Assembly (NCBI GenBank): GCA_963797255.1
Contig: CAWCOV010000018.1
Span: 89,029 to 153,028, forward strand
Length of the DNA stretch: 64,000 bases
Origin: JANXZS01 sp963797255
Lineage (GTDB): Bacteria; Acidobacteriota; Terriglobia; Terriglobales; Acidobacteriaceae
Direction: 5' to 3'
Part shown: positions 17,733 to 27,091 of the stretch, piece after piece
How the letters are laid out: each line of letters opens with the position of its first letter
How positions within the stretch are numbered: position 1 is the first letter of the stretch
Position numbers and translations under genes: made by a program
Notes under the pieces: model-generated
Database searches by the model: none
Seen by the model: the letters and a program-made list of their open reading frames with translations, nothing else
Told to the model about the DNA's origin: nothing

Positions 17733-19058
17733 CTATTCGATGCCGAGCTGATGCTGCATCTGCTCCAAAGTGTACCCCTTTGTTTCTGGATATATAAACA
17801 GCACTACGAAGAACTGGACGGCCATCATTGCAGCGAAAAACATGAACGGATATGCCCCGGAAGAGGCAGCCATACGTGGAAAAGTGAAGGCGATGATTGC
17901 ATTCATGATCCAGTGCGCCGAACTCCCAATGCTTTGACCTTTAGCACGTACCCGATTGGGAAACACTTCCCCGATATAAACCCAGATCACAGCACCCTGA
18001 GAGACTGCGAAAAACGCGATGTAAGTAACCAGCAGCCAGAGTAAAGCTCCCTTATGTTGATTGGTGGCAAAGACATATGCCACCCCGGCTAAGCAGAGGC
18101 CCGTACCGACGGAGCCAATCAGCAGCAGTGTCTTGCGGCCTACCCGGTCAATGACTGCCATACCGATGAATGTGAAGATGAGATTGGTGAAGCCAATAGC
18201 GACCGCCTGTAAATCTCCGGAGAGCTTGCTGAAACCCGCCTGTTCGAAGATCTGGTTCAGGTAATACAGGATGGCGTTAATCCCAGAAAGCTGATTGAAC
18301 ATGCCGATCGTGATGGCAAGGATCAGCGGCAGACGGTACTTCATCGAAAACACTGGTTCCGACTTAGCTGCCCGTTCGAGGTGAATGGAATCAACAATCT
18401 CGCGGAGCTCAGCTTCGGATTCAGGCGAACCCATCATCTGCAATACGGAACGAGCCTCGTCGATGCGCCCCTGGGTGACGAGCCATCGGGAACTGCGGGG
18501 AATACCGAACAGAAAGATGAGGAATAGCGTGGCGGGGACCGCGGCTACGCCAAGTTGCCAACGCCACTCATGAGCACCCAGGTTCAACGTGCCGATCACG
18601 TAGTTGGAGAAGTATGCCAACAGAATGCCGATGACGATATTGATCTGAAACATGCCAACGAGGCGACCCCGCCATTTCGCAGGAGCGAGTTCGGCGATAT
18701 ATACCGGGCCCAGAACGGAGGAGCCACCCACGCCAAGTCCGCCGATGAACCGGAAGATGACCAGGGCGGGCCAACTCCAGGCGAACGCACACCCGATCGC
18801 CGAGATTACATAGAGGATCGCGGTTATTCGCAGGGTCTCGCGTCCGCCTAGTTTCTGGCCGATCGCGCCGGCGCTCATGGCCCCAATAACCGTGCCCCAC
18901 AGTGCGATGGATACCGTCAAGCCAAGAGACTGCGGCGTCAGGTGATACATCTGAGTGAGGGAATGCGTCGTTCCGGAAATGACAGCGGTGTCAAATCCAA
19001 AAAGCAGACCACCCAGTGCACCCACGAGGGTGCTCTTTACCAGATATCGATTGAGCAT
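17733..19058 (-). CDS. Sugar porter family MFS transporter
   Basis: Twelve-helix transporter of 441 aa in the sugar porter (XylE/GLUT) family. Diagnostic sequences: GGLLFGFDTAVISG in TM1, ALWGTVIGAMSAGAIGQKLGGRETL between TM2 and TM3, GLGVGGSSVLGPVYIAELAPAKWRGR, SSRWLVTQGR at the central loop start, GINAILYYLNQIFEQAG in TM7, VDRVGRKTLLL-like DRVGRKTLL, and the C-terminal PETKG. These import sugars, generally with H+; glucose, xylose or another hexose cannot be separated by eye. No catabolic gene adjoins it. Confidence 0.92.
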   Translation of the reverse strand: MLNRYLVKSTLVGALGGLLFGFDTAVISGTTHSLTQMYHLTPQSLGLTVSIALWGTVIGAMSAGAIGQKLGGRETLRITAILYVISAIGCAFAWSWPALVIFRFIGGLGVGGSSVLGPVYIAELAPAKWRGRLVGMFQINIVIGILLAYFSNYVIGTLNLGAHEWRWQLGVAAVPATLFLIFLFGIPRSSRWLVTQGRIDEARSVLQMMGSPESEAELREIVDSIHLERAAKSEPVFSMKYRLPLILAITIGMFNQLSGINAILYYLNQIFEQAGFSKLSGDLQAVAIGFTNLIFTFIGMAVIDRVGRKTLLLIGSVGTGLCLAGVAYVFATNQHKGALLWLLVTYIAFFAVSQGAVIWVYIGEVFPNRVRAKGQSIGSSAHWIMNAIIAFTFPRMAASSGAYPFMFFAAMMAVQFFVVLFIYPETKGYTLEQMQHQLGIE

Positions 19059-19152
19059 GAGTTCGAAGCTCCGTAGATGAATGTAACAGAAGGGGCTAAA
19101 GAGTTTCTGTGATGAAACTGCCCGGATCTGCGAGGAGCGGAAGGAGAATGTG

Positions 19153-19179
19153 CGCCGGGCCTTTTAAGAAAGCCCGGCG
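19153..19179 (-). terminator. Hairpin after the CADD-type gene
   Basis: Perfect 8-bp stem CGCCGGGC / GCCCGGCG enclosing an 11-base loop, starting 16 bases past the stop of the 19195-19887 gene. No long T run follows. Confidence 0.55.
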
Positions 19180-19194
19180 GTTTGAGGGTTTAAT

Positions 19195-19887
19195 TTACGG
19201 ACAAACTGCGGTTCGAGCGTTCTCAATTCCATCGAGCGCAGCCCATAGTGCCTTTGCACCGGTGCTCACACCCTCAAAAATCTCGTCCGCGCACTGTGGA
19301 TCCTGATTAACGCATCCATCGATCAACTCGTGCCAGACACTTGAGTGATGAACGTCGACCACCCGGTGCAATGCGAAATACTCGCAGGTCCGATCGTCGG
19401 CTCCGTAAAGATCTCTCAGTCCCTTAAGCTTTTCGGCAGCCACGCGCGGTACCTGTGACTCATAGGCATACAAGGCACCGAGCGCTTTCGGAAGGGACGC
19501 TTCAGATGCCAGCTCACGATATGTATTAACGAGCTGATTCATCTCCGGCTGAATTGCTGCTTCAACCGTATTCGCGGATTTCACCTTCATCCCGGACTCG
19601 AATTGTTTCCAGATCGCGGCATGGGAGCGCCCACCGGCGTCGATGCCTTCTTCGTCCGCTGCGTTCGCAAGGATGGTACGGCGCACAGGTCCCTCTGGCT
19701 GACGGGCATGGAGTGCCGTCAGATACGTGGGGAAAGCGGAGACGTGTTCATAGTATTGAGCGGCATAAAAAGCGAGGTCATCGTGGGTGAGTTCACCTTT
19801 ACTCCATGCCTGGTAGTAAGGATGTGTGAGGAGGTCGTGACGGGTTAGGATTTCTTCGACGCGAGCCCAAAGCTCATTGGAAGTCAT
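19195..19887 (-). CDS. CADD-type diiron protein, candidate self-sacrificing p-aminobenzoate synthase
   Basis: Protein of 230 aa in the TenA/heme-oxygenase-like diiron fold. I see close likeness to chlamydial CADD: PYYQAWSKGELT, YYEHVSAFPTYL and ALYAYESQVPRVAAEKLKGL all have direct counterparts there. From memory CADD's diiron ligands are Glu81, His88, Glu142, His174, Asp178, His181, with Tyr27 as the sacrificed residue and Lys152 as amino donor; here E80, H89, E143, H174, D178, H181, Y25 and K153 sit in matching places. This suggests p-aminobenzoate supply for folate made from the protein's own Tyr. ATG 19887 is chosen; the frame extends to 19950 without conserved residues. Single gene. Confidence 0.85.
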   Translation of the reverse strand: MTSNELWARVEEILTRHDLLTHPYYQAWSKGELTHDDLAFYAAQYYEHVSAFPTYLTALHARQPEGPVRRTILANAADEEGIDAGGRSHAAIWKQFESGMKVKSANTVEAAIQPEMNQLVNTYRELASEASLPKALGALYAYESQVPRVAAEKLKGLRDLYGADDRTCEYFALHRVVDVHHSSVWHELIDGCVNQDPQCADEIFEGVSTGAKALWAALDGIENARTAVCP

Positions 19888-20000
19888 TGGTCTTCTCCGG
19901 GGGAATCGGTAGATGCCTTGTTCCTGCAATGTAACAACATTAGGGGGCATTGGCGAGGACTGCCTCGGAGCGGAAACAGCGATTTACAGGCAAACGAAAC

Positions 20001-21989
20001 TTAGCCGAAGAGGAACTCCTTCGTTCTCAGATCTTTGATCGTGTCCCGCAGCCGGGCCGCTTTTTCGAATTCGAATTTTCGAGCGGCTTCGCGCATATCC
20101 GATTCCAATTTGGCAACGTATGCATCGATGTCCGATTGCGATGAGAACTCCGGCATGTCCTCGTTTTCCTCAGTGAGGTCGGCGTACTCCGCTTTGAGAA
20201 TATTTACGAGCGACATGTCGATAGGACGCAGGATCGACGTGGGCGTAATGCCATGCTCTTCGTTGTATGCACTCTGTGTTTCGCGGCGGCGATCGGTTTC
20301 TCCAATGGCCTGCTTCATGGAATCGGTCATCTTGTCGGCATAAAGAATTGCACGGCCGCTGATGTGACGGGCGGCTCGGCCGATGGTTTGAATCAGCGAG
20401 CCGGAACTGCGCAGAAATCCTTCTTTATCCGCATCGAGGATTGCGACCAGCGAAACTTCAGGCAAGTCGAGACCCTCGCGCAATAGGTTGATGCCGACGA
20501 GCACATCGTATTCGCCCTTGCGCAAATCGCGTAGCAGGCGAATGCGTTCGAGGGTTTCGATTTCAGAATGCATGTAGCGGCAGCGGACACCCACCTCGGA
20601 GTAATAGCCGGAGAGATCTTCCGCCATTCGCTTGGTGAGCGTAGTAACGAGGACGCGCTCATTCTTCGAAACGCGGTCGCGAATCTCCGCCAAAAGATCA
20701 TCAATCTGCCCACGAACGGGGCGAATCTCCACCTGCGGGTCGACCAGGCCTGTTGGACGAATAATCTGTTCAACCACGACGCCGGCTGATTTCGTAAGTT
20801 CATATGGGCCGGGTGTAGCGGATACGTACACGATCTGGTTGGTACGGGTGTCGAATTCTTCGAATTTTAGAGGGCGATTGTCCATCGCGGAGGGCAGGCG
20901 AAATCCATAGTCGACGAGGTTCTGCTTGCGCGAACGGTCGCCATGCCACATGCCGTGAAGCTGAGGCACGGTTACGTGGGACTCATCGATAAACATCAGG
21001 AAGTCGCGAGGAAAGTAGTCGAGAAGCGTCGGGGGTGGCTCACCGGGAAGTCGTCCCGAAAAGTGGCGTGAGTAGTTCTCGATGCCGTGGCAATAGCCGA
21101 CGGATTTGATCATCTCGAGATCGAATCGCGTGCGCTGATGAATGCGCTGCGATTCAACCAGGCGTCCTTGACCTTCCAATTCCTTTTCCCACCAGCCCAG
21201 CTCGTCGAGAATGGATGAGACGGCGCTGGTCTTGCGCTCTGGCTGCACAACGTAGTGGGATTTGGGATAGATCGGCAAGCGCGCGTACTTTTGCCGCACG
21301 GTTCCGAACAATGGATCGATTTGCGACAGGGATTCGATCTCGTCTCCAAAGAGCTCAATGCGGAAGGCGTTTTCGTCGTAGGTGGGATAGATCTCGATGA
21401 CGTCTCCGCGAACGCGAAACGTACCTCGCCGAAAGTCGGCGTCATTGCGTTCATACAGGATCTCCACGAGTTTGCTTGTAATGTCTTCGCGTCGAACCTT
21501 CTGACCTTTTTCGAGCAGCAGGAGCATACCGAAATACGCCTCGGGGGAGCCCAGGCCGTAGATGCAGCTTACCGACGCGACGATGATGGCATCACGGCGT
21601 TCAAACAACGAACGGGTCGCGGAGAGGCGAAGCTTGTCCAGCTCCTCGTTGATCGTGGCTTCCTTCTCGATATAGAGGTCGCCGGCGGGAATGTAGGCCT
21701 CTGGCTGGTAATAGTCGTAGTAGGAGACGAAATACTCCACAGCATTGTTGGGGAAGAACTGCTTGAACTCGTGGAAAAGCTGAGCAGCAAGAGTCTTGTT
21801 GTGTGCAAGGATGAGGGCGGGCCGATTCAGTTCTTCGATCACCTTAGCCATCGTGAAGGTTTTGCCCGAACCTGTAACACCCAGCAATACCTGATGCTTT
21901 TCTCCTGCTGCAATGCCGGAGGTGAGTTCTTCGATTGCACGGCCTTGATCGCCGCGCGGCTTGTAATCACTAACTAGCTGAAAATCCAT
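20001..21989 (-). CDS. uvrB: Excinuclease ABC subunit B
   Basis: Helicase-like UvrB of 662 aa, the normal length. Walker A GVTGSGKT is at residues 37-44; the damage-verifying beta-hairpin is visible as YYDYYQPEAYIP; motif II is FIDESHVTVPQ; motif VI is QTIGRAARHISGRAI; the C-terminal UVR domain (about 620-655) contains LESDMREAARKFEFEKAARLRD, which binds UvrC. AAGGGA precedes the ATG. UvrB acts with UvrA and UvrC in nucleotide excision repair; neither is in the window. Confidence 0.97.
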   Translation of the reverse strand: MDFQLVSDYKPRGDQGRAIEELTSGIAAGEKHQVLLGVTGSGKTFTMAKVIEELNRPALILAHNKTLAAQLFHEFKQFFPNNAVEYFVSYYDYYQPEAYIPAGDLYIEKEATINEELDKLRLSATRSLFERRDAIIVASVSCIYGLGSPEAYFGMLLLLEKGQKVRREDITSKLVEILYERNDADFRRGTFRVRGDVIEIYPTYDENAFRIELFGDEIESLSQIDPLFGTVRQKYARLPIYPKSHYVVQPERKTSAVSSILDELGWWEKELEGQGRLVESQRIHQRTRFDLEMIKSVGYCHGIENYSRHFSGRLPGEPPPTLLDYFPRDFLMFIDESHVTVPQLHGMWHGDRSRKQNLVDYGFRLPSAMDNRPLKFEEFDTRTNQIVYVSATPGPYELTKSAGVVVEQIIRPTGLVDPQVEIRPVRGQIDDLLAEIRDRVSKNERVLVTTLTKRMAEDLSGYYSEVGVRCRYMHSEIETLERIRLLRDLRKGEYDVLVGINLLREGLDLPEVSLVAILDADKEGFLRSSGSLIQTIGRAARHISGRAILYADKMTDSMKQAIGETDRRRETQSAYNEEHGITPTSILRPIDMSLVNILKAEYADLTEENEDMPEFSSQSDIDAYVAKLESDMREAARKFEFEKAARLRDTIKDLRTKEFLFG

Positions 21990-22035
21990 GGCGTCCCTTG
22001 TTAGATGCTACCCGAACGAGAAGGACGCAGCAGCG

Positions 22036-22527
22036 TCAACGCCTCACGGGTGGGTAGGGCATGGTGTAATACTGCCTCCGCCCAACGAAGAGCCAACGGA
22101 AGAACATCCATATTCCCCACAGGATCGCCGCAATCACGAGGAATATCGGCAGAAAGATGACTGGAGGAAAAATAACCCTTTGGCCGCCAATGTTACTGCC
22201 TTCTTCGCCGTGCAAAACTCCGCCGAAAAGCACCAGATCCCGCTCGATAGATGCATTGCTGCCGAGGTAGAGATCGCCGCCGAAAATTACCGCAGCACCG
22301 CTGACGTGTTCTTCAAGATGAACGTCGCCACCGAAGACGACGAGGTCGCCAGTGATGGAGCCTTTTGCATCCACGGAACAGAAAAAGCAGACGACGTCTC
22401 CGGCAGCTTCGCCGGCGGGCACCACAATGTCAGTACCGAAGTGGACAGTATCGTTTCCGTTGGACGCGACGGCTGGGAGCGTGCAGGCGGCGAGCAAAAT
22501 GAGGAAAGCCAACAGTCGCTGGGTCAT
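22036..22527 (-). CDS. Exported bactofilin-like protein
   Basis: Protein of 163 aa with a signal peptide (to about VASNG) and a repeated beta-helix-like core: VVCFFCSVDAKGSITGDLVVFGGDVHLEEHV, SGAAVIFGGDLYLGSN, IERDLVLFGGVLHGEEG (listed in pieces). Each strand turn carries a xVFGGDxx pattern. A C-terminal membrane helix (FLPIFLVIAAILWGIWMFF) is followed by a basic tail. Similar polymer-forming proteins occur in Acidobacteria but no role is known. ATG 22527 follows AAGGAG with 9-base spacing; the longer frame to 22581 lacks a site. Confidence 0.7.
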   Translation of the reverse strand: MTQRLLAFLILLAACTLPAVASNGNDTVHFGTDIVVPAGEAAGDVVCFFCSVDAKGSITGDLVVFGGDVHLEEHVSGAAVIFGGDLYLGSNASIERDLVLFGGVLHGEEGSNIGGQRVIFPPVIFLPIFLVIAAILWGIWMFFRWLFVGRRQYYTMPYPPVRR

Positions 22528-22630
22528 GGCGCAGTTCTCCTTGCAGTCCTTGATACGGCGAGTATCGCTGCCGGGTTCCATGAAAACGCCGAACGCACCC
22601 AGCTTGCAAATGACAACCGGAATGAAAACT

Positions 22631-23338
22631 TCATCGAACCGACTTCGTTACCTCAAGCACCTGAACCCATTCTGCTGCTGAATCGACAGTGCAGTCTGGT
22701 GGATCGATCTCCAGGGTGTGAGGTGAGAGTCCGAATGTGCAGCCCAGAATCCATGCATCTGCGTTGCGCGCCGTGAGAACGTCAACGTTCGAGTCGCCGA
22801 TCATGAGTGTTTGCGAGGGCAGAACCTTTGCTTCGCGTATTAGCTCGTTCAGGCCCTTCGGATCGGGCTTTTTTGTGGAGAAGCTGTTACCCCCGAAGAT
22901 ACGGAAGAAATAAGGACTGAGACCGAGAGCATCGCAGATTGCCTCGGCAGGGCGAACCGGCTTGTTTGTCAGCACTGCCATGGCCCGCTCTGAGCCGTCC
23001 GGTGCAATCTTCAGAGCCTCAAGCGACTCCAAAACTCCGGGATAAACATAGGTGTAATCCAGCTTGTGTTCCCGGTAATAATCCAGAAAGAAATTGAGTG
23101 CCTTTTCGAGATAGGCGTTGTCATCGGGATCGCCAAGCGCCCGTCGCACCAGCATGGAAGCGCCATCCCCGATGTAGGTTGCGATAACCGCGTCCGGGAG
23201 TGGATGCTGTCCAAAATGCCGAAGCATTCCGTTTATGGAGTTGCAGAGATCCTTGCAGGAGTCGACGAGTGTTCCGTCGAGGTCGAAAACGAGCAGTCGA
23301 AGGGATTCGGTGGGAAGTGGTCGCAGTTGGCGAATCAT
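22631..23338 (-). CDS. gph: Phosphoglycolate phosphatase-type HAD hydrolase
   Basis: HAD phosphatase of 235 aa. The nucleophile motif FDLDGTLVDS has D19 and D21; VLTNKP supplies the Thr of motif II; Lys in STKKPDPKGL is motif III; GDSNVDVLTARNA is motif IV. The cap domain with four-helix pattern lies between, as in Gph and other HAD-IA enzymes. It probably clears 2-phosphoglycolate made in DNA repair, in keeping with its place next to uvrB, but other small phosphate esters are possible. Confidence 0.85.
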   Translation of the reverse strand: MIRQLRPLPTESLRLLVFDLDGTLVDSCKDLCNSINGMLRHFGQHPLPDAVIATYIGDGASMLVRRALGDPDDNAYLEKALNFFLDYYREHKLDYTYVYPGVLESLEALKIAPDGSERAMAVLTNKPVRPAEAICDALGLSPYFFRIFGGNSFSTKKPDPKGLNELIREAKVLPSQTLMIGDSNVDVLTARNADAWILGCTFGLSPHTLEIDPPDCTVDSAAEWVQVLEVTKSVR

Positions 23339-23401
23339 GAGTTCAGTTTATCGGAAGCGAAGGGAAATACAGGTTCCCCTCGCTTCGACAAACGCTTCTG
23401 T

Positions 23402-24268
23402 TTAGTGGACGTGAACGCTTCCTGATCCGGTTTCAACCCGTACGGTGGGCCCGCCGCCATTGATCTTGCCGACGACGTGATGCTTGTCGAGGCTTCCTTC
23501 GACCGTCATGGGTACATCTGTCTGAATTCCGCCGGAACCTGTCGAGGCATCCAGTGTGAATGCGGAACCATTAGTCGCAATCGTAACGTCGCCGGAACCT
23601 GTCCCGATTTTCCACAGAGAGACGGGCTTGCCGCTGACTTCGATATTGCCCGAACCAGTTTCGGCCTTGAGACCACCCGAGACGTTGCTCAAGTGAATGT
23701 TACCGCTCCCTGTGCCGGCTTTCACATCACCAGTTCCTGTCAGGGTGGCAGTTATGTCGCCGGAACCAGTGTCAAAGGAGGAGGCTCCACTCAAACCAGA
23801 AGCGTCGATATTTCCTGAGCCCGTGCCAAGTTTGGAGTTGACGCCGACGTTCATGATCTTCAGGTCGCCGGAGCCACTGCCTGCGCTGAGATTCGTGTCT
23901 TTGGGGGCAGTGATGTCGTAGTCGATCGAGACGTTATTGAGGTGCTGATCTTTTCCAACGCGAATAATGTTTCCGGTTTGCTCGATGGGGGGATTCTTGA
24001 CGACTTCGTTCACGCGTTCTTCCGCGCTCTTTGAGGAGCCGCTCATCCAGCCAGTTCCGGCCTTGACGTGCCCGACAATGTGAATCTGATTGTCAGAACC
24101 GGGATTGATTCGTATATACCCTGAGCCCGTGGAAACGTTCAGTGTGGCGTTTCCGCTCACGGTCAGCGTTTTTTCGAAGTTACCTTCAGCAGCGCGCACG
24201 CATGCGGGCACCAGCAACAGAGCGGCGGTGGCAACTGCCGGAATGAAATTGTGTAATGAGGAGCGCAT
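23402..24268 (-). CDS. Exported DUF4097-like beta-helix protein
   Basis: Protein of 288 aa with a signal peptide ending near VRAAEG. The mature part is a run of GTGSG/GSGD/GSGN turns (at least nine), such as GYIRINPGSDNQI, GSGDLKI, GSGNIDASG, GSGDITATL, forming a right-handed beta-helix like DUF4097/adhesin-head proteins. ATG 24268 is preferred over TTG 24271, with AAAGGA 9 bases upstream. The end of the protein is HVH. It lies 45 bases downstream of the RND adaptor gene on the same strand, so the two are probably one transcript. Role at the cell surface is inferred. Confidence 0.75.
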   Translation of the reverse strand: MRSSLHNFIPAVATAALLLVPACVRAAEGNFEKTLTVSGNATLNVSTGSGYIRINPGSDNQIHIVGHVKAGTGWMSGSSKSAEERVNEVVKNPPIEQTGNIIRVGKDQHLNNVSIDYDITAPKDTNLSAGSGSGDLKIMNVGVNSKLGTGSGNIDASGLSGASSFDTGSGDITATLTGTGDVKAGTGSGNIHLSNVSGGLKAETGSGNIEVSGKPVSLWKIGTGSGDVTIATNGSAFTLDASTGSGGIQTDVPMTVEGSLDKHHVVGKINGGGPTVRVETGSGSVHVH

Positions 24269-24313
24269 CAAATTTTCCTTTCTTCCTGAGAGTCAGGGGG
24301 GCCTACCCGGAAC

Positions 24314-25516
24314 TTATTGCTGAAGGACGACCGTATCTCCGTCCTTCAGTCCTTCGAGAACTTCTGTGCGACTGCCGTTTGAGATTCCGACCTTGATAGG
24401 GATTTTCTTTTTGCCTTCCTTACCTTTTGGATCGGGGATTTCGACGGAAGCTTTCTTTTGGTTGTCGTACAAGACCGCGTTTTCGGGAACGGTGAGAACG
24501 TTTTTGTGCTCATCGATGAGAATTTCCGCATTGGCGGTCATGAGCGCCTTTAACTCTCCGCCGGGATTGTCGATGGAAACGCGCACCTCAAATGTGGTTA
24601 CGTTGTCTTTTTCCACACCCAGCGGGGCAATCTTTGTTACTTTTCCGTTAAAAACCTTGTCGCGAAACGACTCAACCTTGATGCGTGCCGGCTGGCCGAG
24701 GTAGACGTGAGCAATATCCGCTTCATCCACTTTTCCCTGGACGTAGACCTGCTGGGTGTCGCCGATCGTCATGAATAGTGTTGCGGTCGAGCCCAACACG
24801 AGGATCGAGCTGACTGCATCTCCGATTTCCACGTCGCGCGAAAGAATCACACCGTCCATGGGAGAGGTAATGGTGGTGTAACTTAGCTGCTCTTCAAGCT
24901 GATTCAAGGTGGCCTGGCTCTGCGCTACCTGGGCACGAGCCTGCTTTAGTCGGCCGGTATCCACTGAAATCTGCGCGCGAGATCCATCTCGCTTATTCAG
25001 TGCCTGCAGGTAATCACGATTAGCATTATCAAGGACCTGTTGGGAGACAACTCCTTCTTTTGCCATCTCCTGGTTGCGCTCGAGAGTGGCTTTGTACATG
25101 GGAAGGTCAGGAGCAGCGGCATTGACCTTGTCCTGCTCAACATTGGCCTCAAACGTGGCGACATTGGCTTCTGCCGCTTGCAGTTGAGCTTTTTGCGCTG
25201 CAACCTGGGCGAGGATCTCCTGTTGATCCAACTGGCCCAGTTTGTCGCCCTTTTTCACAATCTTATTAATGTCAACGTCGAGATGGGTGACGATGCCGCT
25301 GGCCTTCGATTTGACCTCGACCTTGGTGATGGGTTGGATTTTTCCTGTAGCTACGACACTTTTTGCGATATCGCCTTTGCTGGCCTTGCCCAGCTTATTC
25401 GGGTCAATCTTGGTACCTTGCCCACGAACATAAAGAACGCCGCCCACAATCGCGACGAGCACAAATGCCGCAATTCCAATCCACAACCAACGTTTTTTTG
25501 GTTTGCGTGCCGCCAC
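24314..25516 (-). CDS. RND/MacA-type periplasmic adaptor (membrane fusion protein)
   Basis: Protein of 400 aa. An N-terminal anchor helix (about 9-29) follows a basic KPKKRW start; then a barrel-sandwich/lipoyl half with GKIQPITKVEVKSKASGIV and VKKGDKLGQLDQQEI, a long coiled-coil hairpin (residues about 105-215, Gln/Ala/Glu-rich), the second half TTITSPMDGVILSRDVEIGD, a beta-barrel and a C-terminal membrane-proximal domain with TVPENAVL and LKDGDTVVLQ. It links an inner-membrane pump to an outer-membrane channel. GTG 25516 is the start, with a GGGTGGGGG stretch before it. No MacB-type ATPase/permease gene is next to it, which is unusual. Confidence 0.85.
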   Translation of the reverse strand: MAARKPKKRWLWIGIAAFVLVAIVGGVLYVRGQGTKIDPNKLGKASKGDIAKSVVATGKIQPITKVEVKSKASGIVTHLDVDINKIVKKGDKLGQLDQQEILAQVAAQKAQLQAAEANVATFEANVEQDKVNAAAPDLPMYKATLERNQEMAKEGVVSQQVLDNANRDYLQALNKRDGSRAQISVDTGRLKQARAQVAQSQATLNQLEEQLSYTTITSPMDGVILSRDVEIGDAVSSILVLGSTATLFMTIGDTQQVYVQGKVDEADIAHVYLGQPARIKVESFRDKVFNGKVTKIAPLGVEKDNVTTFEVRVSIDNPGGELKALMTANAEILIDEHKNVLTVPENAVLYDNQKKASVEIPDPKGKEGKKKIPIKVGISNGSRTEVLEGLKDGDTVVLQQ

Positions 25517-25699
25517 TTAAACCCCCACCCTTGATGATATTCCTCGCCGGGAGGTTTTAACCTTCCACAGGCCTTGGGGGGTAGTACGTACTCGTGGTTG
25601 ATATGGTTCCATTTTCCGGGAAGTTTAGGCAGGCTTAAGGGCTTCTCTCTGAACAGGGGTCCCTGAGGTTGGAATCGACCACAGGATGCTAGACTCGGA

Positions 25700-27091
25700 G
25701 TGGAAATGCTTGGATTTCTGCTCTTTCGAGTCGTCTCCGTGGCTCTGCTCATTCTGGCCAACGGTTTCTTTGTGGCGGCAGAGTTCGCATTGGTCAGCGT
25801 TCGCGAGACGCGGATCGAATGGATGATCGCTCAGCGCATGCCCGGCGCGAGAGCGGTTCGCCGTCTGCAGGAGAATCTGGACGATTTTTTGCCCGCCGTC
25901 CAATTGGGAGTAACCCTGTGCAGCCTTGCCCTTGGCTGGGTAGGCGAGCCGGTTGTGGCCGACATTTTTGTCCACTGGATGCGTGGCATCCCTCACTCTT
26001 CACTTTATGCTCATGCAGTTGCGGTTCCGCTGGCCTTCGCCCTGATTACCTACCTTCACGTTCTTCTCGGAGAACTGGTGCCCAAGTCGCTGGCGCTGCG
26101 GAAGGCGGAACAATTGGCGGTCGCGGTTGCCGGACCGATGGAGTTCTTCATCGGCATTACCAGGCCGGCGGTTCGCTTTATGAAGCGTTCGGCCAACATA
26201 GTGCTCCGGCTATTTCGTGCTCCCATGGTGCATGAGGGAGGGGTGCATTCGCCCGAGGAACTGAAATTGATAGCCACTGCAGCGCGCCGCATGGGTTTGC
26301 TGCCTGAGATGCAGGAGGCCATCATTCATCGCGCCGTCGAATTGAACCAGATTCCCACGCGCGAGATCATGACGCCGCGGCAGAGGATATTCTCTCTTCC
26401 CGCAGACATGCTGATTGAAGAGGCGAGCGCGAGAATGGTGGACGATCAACATTCGAGAGTGCCCGTATACGATCCTTCGCGCGGCCCGGAATACATTATT
26501 GGCGTGGTGTATTCGAAGGACGTGGCGCGCCTGATGCACTTTCGCACCTCAGCGCAGACTCGCTTTGCACGCGCACCTTTCAGCGAATTGAAATTGGGTC
26601 AGGTTATGCGAGATGTGCTGGTAGTGCCGGAGACGAAGCCGGTAGTCGATCTGCTGAAGGAATTCCAGGAAAGAAGGCGGCATCTCGCGATTGTTGTAGA
26701 TGAATATGGCTCGACGGTTGGCCTGGTGACTGTGGAAGACGCTATCGAGCAGGTAATCGGTGAAGTGGAAGATGAGTTTGACGAGGCGGCCAAGACCGTC
26801 CTCACTTCGGCATCCGGTGCGCTGATCCTGGATGGAGGGGTTAATCTTCGCGATCTGGAAACGCAGATGCATTGGCGCTTGCCGCGTGAAGGTGGAGTGG
26901 AAACGCTGGCAGGGTTCATGCTCGCACGTCTCGGCAGAATTCCGCGGGGCGGGGAATCAGTGGAATACGAGGGCCGGAAGCTCACGATCATCGAGATGAA
27001 GGGGCATCGCATCAGCCAGATCAGGGTGGAACGCCTGGAGCCTCAGCAGGAAACGGTGTCGCTGAAAGAAGCAAACGGCGGCGCGGCATAA
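25700..27091 (+). CDS. CorC/HlyC family membrane protein (DUF21-CBS-CorC)
   Basis: Protein of 463 aa. Three membrane helices of a DUF21 domain (LLIRVVSVALLILANGFFVAAEFALV region to about residue 190) precede a CBS domain pair (about 215-335; IMTPRQRIFSLP and VLVVPETKPVVDLLKEFQ with HLAIVVDEYGSTVGLVT) and a C-terminal CorC_HlyC domain. Family members are tied to Mg2+/Co2+ efflux or tolerance. Its TAA stop shares the A of the next gene's ATG (TAATG at 27089-27093), so it is translated together with the DppB-type permease, an odd partnership. Confidence 0.88.
   Translation: MEMLGFLLFRVVSVALLILANGFFVAAEFALVSVRETRIEWMIAQRMPGARAVRRLQENLDDFLPAVQLGVTLCSLALGWVGEPVVADIFVHWMRGIPHSSLYAHAVAVPLAFALITYLHVLLGELVPKSLALRKAEQLAVAVAGPMEFFIGITRPAVRFMKRSANIVLRLFRAPMVHEGGVHSPEELKLIATAARRMGLLPEMQEAIIHRAVELNQIPTREIMTPRQRIFSLPADMLIEEASARMVDDQHSRVPVYDPSRGPEYIIGVVYSKDVARLMHFRTSAQTRFARAPFSELKLGQVMRDVLVVPETKPVVDLLKEFQERRRHLAIVVDEYGSTVGLVTVEDAIEQVIGEVEDEFDEAAKTVLTSASGALILDGGVNLRDLETQMHWRLPREGGVETLAGFMLARLGRIPRGGESVEYEGRKLTIIEMKGHRISQIRVERLEPQQETVSLKEANGGAA

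Noticed and set aside
23402..24268. Repeating DNA as a CRISPR-like array
   Set aside because: The repeats are GSG-type codons of one protein, not spaced identical units.
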